NCBI GenBank assembly: GCA_013076295.1 | Contig: RQOL01000616.1 | Location: 2,046,001 to 2,110,000, forward strand | DNA from: Sanderia malayensis | Lineage: Eukaryota > Cnidaria > Scyphozoa > Semaeostomeae > Pelagiidae | Direction: 5' to 3' | DNA length: 64,000 nucleotides | Shown here: positions 41,089-52,004 of the stretch, piece after piece | Numbering within the stretch: the stretch's first letter is position 1 | Layout of the letters: each line of letters begins with the position of its first letter | Notes under the pieces: model-generated | Database searches by the model: none | What the model was told of the DNA's origin: nothing | The model's input: only the letters and a program-made list of their open reading frames with translations | Made by a program: the position numbers and the translations under genes

Positions 41089-41144
41089 TGCGCATGCGCA
41101 TTGTAGCCGGAATGGTGTTTACTTCTTTTGGGGCGGGGCGGCGG
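41089..41144. promoter_or_regulatory. candidate bidirectional promoter: NRF1, ETS and GC-box motifs
   Basis: TGCGCATGCGCA at 41089-41100 is a perfect NRF1 palindrome. CCGGAA at 41107-41112 is an ETS core. GGGGCGGGGCGG at 41130-41141 is a GC box. In an AT-rich region this cluster stands out. It lies between the minus-strand coiled-coil gene (starts 40671) and a plus-strand exon candidate at 41209. Confidence 0.6.
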
Positions 41145-41208
41145 AGCCACTTGTTGGAATTTTGCTTGCAACCAACATAACATAACACGAAACACGACAA
41201 GGCATATT

Positions 41209-41236
41209 ATGTTTAAAGGAAAAGAAATCATGCTAG
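41209..41236 (+). other. candidate first exon of a plus-strand transcript
   Basis: ATGTTTAAAGGAAAAG opens a nine-codon frame (MFKGKEIML) that ends at a strong donor CTAG|gtaagaattt, about 65 bp downstream of the GC box. The next plausible acceptor outside the satellite array is ttctttttag at 51805. Joining to 51806 continues the frame for 16 codons (GSYWCRF and on) and then stops, so this would be a leader with a short upstream ORF for the gene at 52005. This is inference from splice signals only. Confidence 0.35.
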
Positions 41237-41583
41237 GTAAGAATTTTCGTTTTGCCAATGAATGACCTATGTCCATGCTATGTTTTAAATAATTGTTTGA
41301 CGGACAGTAAATCAGATATTGTAGAGCAAATAATTTAACAACGACACACAGAATTAGGCCATTTTATTTTGCATTGTTCGATAAAACAAAAGTTCCTTTT
41401 TAGTCCCTCCCCTGGAGCTTATTGTTTTCAAGCACTTTGAAGAGGGAATTATAGGAGATTATGAGAGGGGTGATAAACATATAAATTATGCTAGGTTTCC
41501 TGATTTCTTGTTTTTAAATTTGGGATCTTCAATTGAAGTGGGGCACTCTTTCGTGCAGGACACATTCATCATTTCATTTGAGG

Positions 41584-44500
41584 GACTATACATCTACTTT
41601 TGAAATATTTGTCCTAGAGAATTAAAACTTGTTTCAAAATGATCAGAGAGGTCTAATTAGTAGGTTTCGACCCCTTGTGAGTCAAATCTCGATCTATTTC
41701 AAAATTTGAATATAGGGAAACTGTGTATACACGGACTTGGGTAAAGTAAATGACTTGTCGCGAACATCCCTTACAACCAACTTTTGAATATTTTTCCTAG
41801 AGAGCTGAAACTTGTTTCAGAATGATCAGAGTCGTCTAATTAGTAGGTTTCGACCCCTTGTGAGTCAAATTTCGATCTATTTCAAAAATTGAATTTCGCG
41901 AAACTGTGTATACACGGACTTAGGCAAAGTAAATGACTTGTCCCGGACATACGTGACAACCAACTTTTGAATATTTGTCCTACAGAGTTTAAACTTGTTT
42001 CAGAATGATCAGAGTTGTCTAATTAGTAGGTTTCGACCCCTTGTCAGTCAAATTTCGATCTATTTCAAAAATTGAATTTCGCGAAACTGTGTATACACGG
42101 ACTTAGGCAAAGTAAATGACTTGTCGCGGACATACCTGACAACCAACTTTTGAAATATTTGTCCTACAGAGCTGAAACCTGTTTCAGAATGATCAGAGGC
42201 GTCTAATTAGTAGGTTTTGACCCCTTGTCAGTCAAATTTCGATCTATTTCAAAAATTGAATTTCGCGAAACTGTGTATACACGGACTTAGGCAAAGTAAA
42301 TGACTTGTCGCGGACATACCTGACAACCAACTTTTGAAATATTTGTCCTACAGAGCTGAAACCTGTTTCAGAATGATCAGAGGCGTCTAATTAGTAGGTT
42401 TTGACCCCTTGTGAGTCAAATCTCGATCTATTTCAAAATTTGAATTTGGGGAAACTGTGTATACACGGACTTGCGCAAAGTAAAAGACTTGTCGCGGACA
42501 TCCCTCACAACTAAATATAAATGAGGCTGGGAATGGTCTCAAGCTGATCAGAAGGTCCTAATTAGTAGGATTCGATTTCTTGTGAGTGACCTTTCGATCT
42601 ATTTCCAAATTTGATTTTTCTAACCCTGGCTTTATGTATGATAGGTAATGTTTTTTAGTTGGGGCAAGAGCTCGATTGGGGCCAACTTTTGAAATATAAA
42701 TACTAGAAGGCTGGGAATGGTCTCAAACTGATCAGAAGGTCCTAATTAGTAGGATTCGACCCCTTGGTAGTGACATTTCGATCTATTTCCAAATTTGATT
42801 TTTCCAACCCTAGCTTTATGTATGATATGTAATGTATTTAAGTTGGGTCAAGAGCTCGACTGGTGCCAACTTTTGAAATATAAATGCTAGAAGGCTGGGA
42901 ATGGTCTCAAACTGATCAGAAGGTCCTAATTAGTAGGATTCGACCCCTTGTGAGTGACATTTCGATCTATTTCCAAATTTGATTTTTGTAACCCCAGCTT
43001 TATGTATGATAGGTAATGTATTTCAGTTGGGGCAAGAGCTCGCCTGGGGCAAACTTTTGAAATATAAATGCTAGAAGGCTGGGAATGGTCTCAAACTGAT
43101 CAGAAGGTCCTAATTAGTAGGATTCGACCCCTTGTGAGTGACATTTCGATCTATTTCCAAATTTGATTTTTCTAACCCTAGCTTATGTATGATAGGTAAT
43201 GTATTTAAGTTGGGGCAAGAGCTCGACTGGTGCCAACTTTTGAAATATAAATGCTAGAAGGCTGGGAATGGTCTCAAGCTGATCAGAAGGTCCTAATTAG
43301 TAGGATTCGACCCTTTGTAAGTGACATTTCGATCTATTTCCAAATTTGATTTTTCTAACCCTAGCTTATGTATGATAGGTAATGTATTTAAGTTGGGGCA
43401 AGAGCTCGGCTGGGGCCAACTTTTGAAATATAAATGCTAGAAGGCTGGGAATGGTCTCAAACTGATCAGAAGGTCCTAATTAGTAGGATTCGACCCCTTG
43501 GTAGTGACATTTTGATCTATTTCCAAATTTGATTTTTCCAACCCTAGCTTTATCTATGATATGTAATGTATTTAAGTTGGGGCAAGAGCTCGACTGGTGC
43601 CAACTTTTGAAATATAAATGCTAGAAGGCTGGGAATGGTCTCAAACTGATCAGAAGGTCCTAATTAGTAGGATTCGACCCCTTGTGAGTGACATTTCGAT
43701 CTATTTCCAAATTTGATTTTTCTAACCCCAGCTTTATGTATGATAGGTAATGTATTTCAGTTGGGGCAAGAGCTCGACTGGTGCCAACTTTTGAAATATA
43801 ATTGCTAGAAGGCTGGGAATGGTCTCAAACTGATCAGAAGGTCCTAATTAGTAGGATTCGACCCCTTGTGAGTGACATTTCGATCTATTTCCAAATTTGA
43901 TTTTTCTAACCCTAGCTTTATGTATGATAGGTAATGTATTTCAGTTGGGGCAAGAGCTCGCCTGGGGCAAACTTTTGAAATATAAATGCTAGAAGGCTGG
44001 GAATGGTCTCAAACTGATCAGAAGGTCCTAATTAGTAGGATTCGACCCCTTGTGAGTGACATTTCGATCTATTTCCAAATTTGATTTTTCTAACCCTAGC
44101 TTATGTATGATAGGTAATGTATTTAAGTTGGGCAAGAGCTCGACTGGTGCCAACTTTTGAAATATAAATGCTAGAAGGCTGGGAATGGTCTCAAACTGAT
44201 CAGAAGGTCCTAATTAGTAGGATTTGACCCCTTGGTAGTGACATTTCGATCTATTTCCAAATTTGATTTTTCCAACCCTAGCTTTATGTATGATATGTAA
44301 TGTATTTAAGTAGGGGCAAGAGCTCGACTGGTGCCAACTTTTGAAATATAATTGCTAGAAGGCTGGGAATGGTCTCAAACTGATCAGAAGGTCCTAATTA
44401 GTAGGATTCGACCCCTTGTGAGTGACATTTCGATCTATTTCCAAATTTGATTTTTCTAACCCCAGCGTTATGTATGATAGGTAATGTATTTCAGTTGGGG

Positions 44501-47500
44501 CAAGAGCTCGCCTGGGGCAAACTTTTGAAATATAAATGCTAGAAGGCTGGGAATGGTCTCAAACTGATCAGAAGGTCCTAATTAGTAGGATGCGACCCCT
44601 TGTGAGTGACATTTCGATCTATTTCCAAATTTGATTTTTCCAACCCTAGCTTTATGTATGATATGTAATGTATTTAAGTTGGGGCAAGAGCTCGACTGGT
44701 GCCAACTTTTGAAATATAAATGCTAGAAGGCTGGGAATGGTCTCAAACTGATCAGAAGGTCCTAATTAGTAGGATTCGACCCCTTGTGAGTGACATTTCG
44801 ATCTATTTCCAAATTTGATTTTTCTAACCCTAGCTTTATGCATGATAGGTAATGTATTTCAGTTGGGGCAAGAGCTCGGCTGGGGCCAACTTTTGAAATA
44901 TAAATGCTAGAAGGCTGGGAATGGTCTCAAGCTGATCAGAAGGTCCTAATTAGTAGGATTTGACCCCTTCTGAGTGACCTTTCGATCTATTTCCAAATTT
45001 GATTTTTCTAACCCTGGCTTTATGTATGATAGGTAATGTTTTTTAGTTGGGGCAAGAGCTCGACTGGGGCCAATTTTTGAAATATAAATGCTAGAGAGCT
45101 GGGAATGGTCTCAAGCTGATCAGAAGGTCCTAATTAGTAGTATTCGACTCCTTGTGAGTGACTTTTCGATCTATTTCCAAATTTGATTTTTCTAACCCCG
45201 GCTTTATGTATGATAGGTAATGTATTTCAGTTGGGACAAGAGCTCGCCTTGGGCAAACTTTTGAAATATAAATGCTAGAAGGCTGGGAATGGTCTCACGC
45301 TGATCAGAAGGTCCTAATTAGTAGGATTCGACCCCTTGGTAGTGACATTTCGATCTATTTCCAAATTTGATTTTTCTAACCCTGGCCTTATGTATGATAG
45401 GTAATGTTTTTTAGTTGGGGCAAGAGCTCGACTGGTGCCAACTTTTGAAATATAAATGCTAGAAGGCTGGGAATGGTCTCAAGCTGATCAGAAGGTCCTA
45501 ATTAGTAGGATTCGACCCCTTGTAAGTGACATTTTGATCTATTTCCAAATTTGATTTTTCTAACCCTAGCTTTATGTATGATAGGTAATGTATTTCAGTT
45601 GGGGCAAAAGCTCGGCTGGGGCCAACTTTTGAAATATAAATGCTAGAAGGCTGGGAATGGTCTCAAACTGATCAGAAGGTCCTAATTAGTAGGATTCGAC
45701 CCCTTGTGAGTGACATTTCGATCTATTTCCAAATTTGATTTTTCCAACCCTAGCTTTATGTATGATATGTAATGTATTTAAGTTGGGGCAAGAGCTCGAC
45801 TGGTGCCAACTTTCGAAATATAAATGCTAGAAGGCTGGGAATGGTCTCAAACTGATCAGAAGGTCCTAATTAGTAGGATTCGACCCCTTGTGAGTGACAT
45901 TTCGATCTATTTCCAAATTTGATTTTTCTAACCCTAGCTTTATGTATGATAGGTAATGTATTTCAGTTGGGGCAAGAGCTCGGCTGGGGCCAACTTTTGA
46001 AATATAAATGCTAGAAGGCTGGGAATGGTCTCAAGCTGATCAGAAGGTCCTAATTAGTAGGATTCGACCCCTTGTGAGTGACCTTTCGATCTATTTCCAA
46101 ATTTGATTTTTCTAACCCTAGCTTTATGTATGATAGGTAATGTTTTTTAGTTGGGGCAAGAGCTCGACTGGGGCCAATTTTTGAAATATAAATGCTAGAG
46201 AGCTGGGAATGGTCTCAAGCTGATCAGAAGGTCCTAATTAGTTGTATTCGACTCCTTGTGAGTGACTTTTCGATCTATTTCCAAATTTGATTTTTCTAAC
46301 CCCAGCTTTATGTATGATAGGTAATGTATTTCAGTTGGGACAAGAGCTCGCCTTGGGCAAACTTTTGAAATATAAATGCTAGAAGGCTGGGAATGGTCTC
46401 ACGCTGATCAGAAGGTCCTAATTAGTAGGATTCGACCCCTTGGTAGTGACATTTCGATCTATTTCCAAATTTGATTTTTCTAACCCTGGCCTTATGTATG
46501 ATAGGTAATGTTTTTTAGTTGGGGCAAGAGCTCGACTGGTGCCAACTTTTGAAATATAAATGCTAGAAGGCTGGGAATGGTCTCAAGCTGATCAGAAGGT
46601 CTAATTAGTAGGATTCGACCCTTGGTAGTGACATTTCGATCTATTTCCAAATTTGATTTTTCTAACCCTGGCTTTATGTATGATAGGTAATGTTTTTTAG
46701 TTGGGGCAAGAGCTCGACTGGTGCCAACTTTTGAAATATAAATGCTAGAAGGCTGGGAATGGTCTCAAGCTGATCAGAAGGTCCTAATTAGTAGGATTCG
46801 ACCCCTTGGTAGTGACATTTCGATCTATTTCCAAATTTGATTTTTCCAACCCTAGCTTTATGTATGATATGTAATGTTTTTTAGTTGGGGCAAGAGCTCG
46901 ACTGGTGCCAACTTTTGAAATATAAATGCTAGAAGGCTGGGAATGGTCTCAAGCTGATCAGAAGGTCCTAATTAGTAGGATTCGACCCCTTGGTAGTGAC
47001 ATTTCGATCTATTTCCAAATTTGATTTTTCTAACCCTGGCCTTATGTATGATAGGTAATGTTTTTTAGTTGGGGCAAGAGCTCGACTGGTGCCAACTTTT
47101 GAAATATAAATGCTAGAAGGCTGGGAATGGTCTCAAGCTGATCAGAAGGTCCTAATTAGTAGGATTCGACCCCTTGGTAGTGACATTTCGATCTATTTCC
47201 AAATTTGATTTTTCTAACCCTGGCTTTATGTATGATAGGTAATGTTTTTTAGTTGGGGCAAGAGCTCGACTGGTGCCAACTTTTGAAATATAAATGCTAG
47301 AAGGCTGGGAATGGTCTCAAGCTGATCAGAAGGTCCTAATTAGTAGGATTCGACCCCTTGGTAGTGACATTTCGATCTCTTTCCAAATTTGATTTTTCCA
47401 ACCCTAGCTTTATGTATGATATGTAATGTATTTCAGTTGGGGCAAGAGCTCGATTGGGGCCAACTTTTGAAATATAAATGCTAGAAGGCTGGGAATGGTC

Positions 47501-50500
47501 TCAAGCTGATCAGAAGGTCCTAATTAGTAGGATTCGACCCCTTGTAAGTGACATTTTGATCTCTTTCCAAATTTGATTTTTCTAACCCTAGCTTATGTAT
47601 GATAGGTAATGTATTTAAGTTGGGGCAAGAGCTCGGCTGGGACCAACTTTTGAAATATAAATGCTAGAAGGCTGGGAATGGTCTCAAGCTGATCAGAAGG
47701 TCCTAATTAGTAGGATTCGACCCCTTGGTAGTGACATTTCGATCTATTTCCAACTTTGATTTTTCTAACCCCAGCTTTATGTATGATAGGTAATGTATTT
47801 CAGTTGGGGTAAGAGCTCGCCTGGGGCAAACTTTTGAAATATAAATGCTAGAAGGCTGGGAATGGTCTCAAACTGATCAGAAGGTCCTAATTAGTAGGAT
47901 TCGACCCCTTGTGAGTGACATTTCGATCTATTTCCAAATTTGATTTTTCTAACCCTAGCTTATGTATGATAGGTAATGTATTTAAGTTGGGCAAGAGCTC
48001 GACTGGTGCCAACTTTTGAAATATAAATGCTAGAAGGCTGGGAATGGTCTCAAACTGATCAGAAGGTCCTAATTAGTAGGATTCGACCCCTTGGTAGTGA
48101 CATTTCGATCTATTTCCAAATTTGATTTTTCCAACCCTAGCTTTATGTATGATAGGTAATGTATTTCAGTTGGGGCAAAAGCTCGGCTGGGGCCAACTTT
48201 TGAAATATAAATGCTAGAAGGCTGGGAATGGTCTCAAACTGATCAGAAGGTCCTAATTAGTAGGATTCGACCCCTTGTGAGTGACATTTCGATCTATTTC
48301 CAAATTTGATTTTTCCAACGCTAGCTTTATGTATGATATGTAATGTATTTAAGTTGGGGCAAGAGCTCGACTGGTGCCAACTTTTGAAATATAAATGCTA
48401 GAAGGCTGGGAATGGTCTCAAACTGATCAGAAGGTCCTAATTAGTAGGATTCGACCCCTTGTGAGTGACATTTCGATCTATTTCCAAATTTGATTTTTCT
48501 AACCCTAGCTTTATGTATGATAGGTAATGTATTTCAGTTGGGGCAAGAGCTCGGCTGGGGCCAACTTTTGAAATATAAATGCTAGAAGGCTGGGAATGGT
48601 CTCAAGCTGATCAGAAGGTCCTAATTAGTAGGATTCGACCCCTTGTGAGTGACCTTTCGATCTATTTCCAATTTGATTTTTCTAACCCTGGCTTTATGTA
48701 TGATAGGTAATGTATTTAGTTGGGGCAAGAGCTCGACTGGGGCCTTTTGAAATATAAATGCTAGAGAGCTGGGATTGGTCTCAAGCTGATCAGAAGGTCC
48801 TAATTAGTAGTATTCGATTCCTTGTGAGTGACTTTTCGATCTATTTCCAAATTTGATTTTTCTAACCCCAGCTTTATGTATGATATGTAATGTATTTAAG
48901 TTGGGGCAAGAGCTCGACTGGTGCCAACTTTTTAAATATAAATGCTAGAAGGCTGGGAATGGTCTCAAACTGATCAGAAGGTCCTAATTAGTAGGATTCG
49001 ACCCCTTGTGAGTGACATTTCGATCTATTTCCAAATTTGATTTTTCTAACTCCTAGCTTTATGTATGATAGGTAATGTATTTCAGTTGGGGCAAGAGCTC
49101 GGCTGGGGCCAACTTTTGAAATATAAATGCTAGAAGGCTGGGAATGGTCTCAAGCTGATCAGAAGGTCCTAATTAGTAGGATTCGACCCCTTGTGAGTGA
49201 ACTTTCGATCTATTTCCAAATTTGATTTTTCTAACCCTGGCTTTATGTATGATAGGTAATGTTTTTTAGTTGGAGCAAGAGCTCGACTGGTGCCAACTTT
49301 TGAAATATAAATGCTAGAGAGCTGGGAATGGTCTCAAGCTGATCAGAAGGTCCTAATTAGTAGGATTCGACCCCTTGGTAGTGATATTTCGATCTATTTC
49401 CAAATTTGATTTTTTCTAACCCTGGCTTTATGTATGATAGGTAATGTTTTTTAGTTGGGGCAAGAGCTCGATTGGGGCCAACTTTTGAAATATAAATGCT
49501 AGAAGGCTGGGAATGGTCTCAAGCTGATCAGAAGGTCCTAATTAGTAGGATTCGACCCCTTGGTAGTGACATTTCGATCTATTTCCAACTTTGATTTTTC
49601 CAACCCTAGCTTTATGTATGATATGTAATGTATTTAAGTTGGGGGCAAGAGCTCGACTGGTGCCAACTTTTGAAATATAAATGCTAGAAGGCTGGGAATG
49701 GTCTCAAACTGATCAGAAGGTCCTAATTAGTAGGATTCGACCCCTTGTGAGTGACATTTCGATCTATTTCCAAATTTGATTTTTCTAACCCCAGCTTTAT
49801 GTATGATAGGTAATGTATTTCAGTTGGGGCAAGAGCTCGCCTGGGGCAAACTTTTGAAATATAAATGCTAGAAGGCTGGGAATGGTCTCAAACTGATCAG
49901 AAGGTCCTAATTAGTAGGATTCGACCCCTTGTGAGTGACATTTCGATCTATTTCCAAATTTGATTTTTCTAACCCTAGCTTATGTATGATAGGTAATGTA
50001 TTTAAGTTGGGGCAAGAGCTCGACTGGTGCCAACTTTTGAAATATAAATGCTAGAAGGCTGGGAATGGTCTCAAACTGATCAGAAGGTCCTAATTAGTAG
50101 GATTCGACCCCTTGTCAGTGACATTTCGTTCTTTTTTCAAATTTGATTTTTCTAACCCTAGCTTTATGTATGATAGGTAATGTATTTCAGTTGGGGCAAG
50201 AGCTCGGCTGGGGCCAACTTTTGAAATATAAATGCTAGAAGGCTGGGAATGGTCTCAAGCTGATCAGAAGGTCCTAATTAGTAGGATTCGACCCCTTGTG
50301 AGTGACCTTTCGATCTATTTCCAAATTTGATTTTTCTAACCCTGGCTTTATGTATGATAGGTAATGTTTTTTAGTTGGAGCAAGAGCTCGACTGGTGCCA
50401 ACTTTTGAAATATAAATGCTAGAGAGCTGGGAATGGTCTCAAGCTGATCAGAAGGTCCTAATTAGTAGGATTCGACCCCTTGGTAGTGATATTTCGATCT

Positions 50501-51772
50501 ATTTCCAAATTTGATTTTTCTAACCCTGGCTTTATGTATGATAGGTAATGTTTTTTAGTTGGGGCAAGAGCTCGATTGGGGCCAACGTTTGAAATATAAA
50601 TGCTAGAAGGCTGGGAATGGTCTCAAGCTGATCAGAAGGTCCTAATTAGTAGGATTCGACCCCTTGGTAGTGACATTTCGATCTATTTCCAACTTTGATT
50701 TTTCCAACCCTAGCTTTATGTATGATATGTAATGTATTTAAGTTGGGGCAAGAGCTCGACTGGTGCCAACTTTTGAAATATAAATGCTAGAAGGCTGGGA
50801 ATGGTCTCAAACTGATCAGAAGGTCCTAATTAGTAGGATTCGACCCCTTGTGAGTGACATTTCGATCTATTTCCAAATTTGATTTTTCTAACCCCAGCTT
50901 TATGTATGATATGTAATGTATTTAAGTTGGGGCAAGAGCTCGACTGGTGCCAACTTTTTAAATATAAATGCTAGAAGGCTGGGAATGGTCTCAAACTGAT
51001 CAGAAGGTCCTAATTAGTAGGATTCGACCCCTTGTGAGTGACATTTCGATCTATTTCCAAATTTGATTTTTCTAACCCCAGCTTTATGTATGATAGGTAA
51101 TGTATTTCAGTTGGGGCAAGAGCTCGCCTGGGGCAAACTTTTGAGATATAAATGCTAGAAGGCTGGGAATGGTCTCAAACTGATCAGAAGGTCCTAATTA
51201 GTAGGATTCGACCCCTTGTGAGTGACATTTCGATCTATTTCCAAATTTGATTTTTCTAACCCTAGCTTATGTATGATAGGTAATGTATTTAAGTTGGGGC
51301 AAGAGCTCGACTGGTGCCAACTTTTGAAATATAAATGCTAGAAGGCTGGGAATGGTCTCAAACTGATCAGAAGGTCCTAATTAGTAGGATTCGACCCATT
51401 GGTAGTGACATTTCGATCTATTTCCAAATTTGATTTTTCCAACCCTAGCTTTATGTATGATATGTAATGTATTTAAGTTGGGGCAAGAGCTCGACTGGTG
51501 CCAACTTTTTAAATATAAATGCTAGAAGGCTGGGAATGGTCTCAAACTGATCAGAAGGTCCTAATTAGTAGGATTCGACCCCTTGTGAGTGACATTTCGA
51601 TCTATTTCCAAATTTGATTTTTCCAACCCTAGCTTTATGTATGATATGTAATGTATTTCAGTTGGGGCAAGAGCTCGACTGGGGCCAACTTTTGAAATAT
51701 AATTGCTAGAAGGCTGGGAATGGTCTCAAACTGGTCAGAAGGTCCTAATTAGTACATTTCGACCCCTTGTAT
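41584..51772. repeat. tandem satellite array, ~184-bp unit, about 55 copies
   Basis: Head-to-tail units of 183-184 bp fill about 10.2 kb. The first five (to about 42.5 kb) are a divergent type A with gtgtatacacggactt. The rest are type B with gctagaaggctgggaatggt, gcaagagctcgac and tttatgtatgataggtaatg. Every unit keeps tgatcaga, the near-palindrome TCCTAATTAGTAGGA or its type A form, and cgaccccttg. Variants recur at a period of six units: gctagagagctggg occurs at 45091 and 46195, and again at 49314 and 50419. That points to higher-order duplication. No long open frame exists in either strand. Confidence 0.97.
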
Positions 51773-52004
51773 ATCAAGCTCTAACAGTTCTCTAATTCTT
51801 TTTAGGCTCATACTGGTGTCGCTTTACACAAATTGCAGTAGCTTTTGAGATTTGATTGAAATGATTTTATGGTCACTTTGCAACATGAGTATTTCTCGGC
51901 AGAAGGACATTTACATGAAATTTGCTGAAGTGAATAATATTTTCATCGGCAGTTATTGCATGAATCGGCCACTCTAACAGCTCGTTTTCTTCAATTCACC
52001 AATC

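Noticed and set aside
40836..41276. Minus-strand open frame of 146 codons with a hydrophobic start
   Set aside because: It overlaps the promoter motif cluster, has no recognisable content, and competes with a better plus-strand exon candidate.
41584..51772. Possibility that the array encodes a repeat protein
   Set aside because: Units are 183-184 bp with frequent 1-bp length changes, and stops occur in all frames. No open frame of 60 codons exists there.
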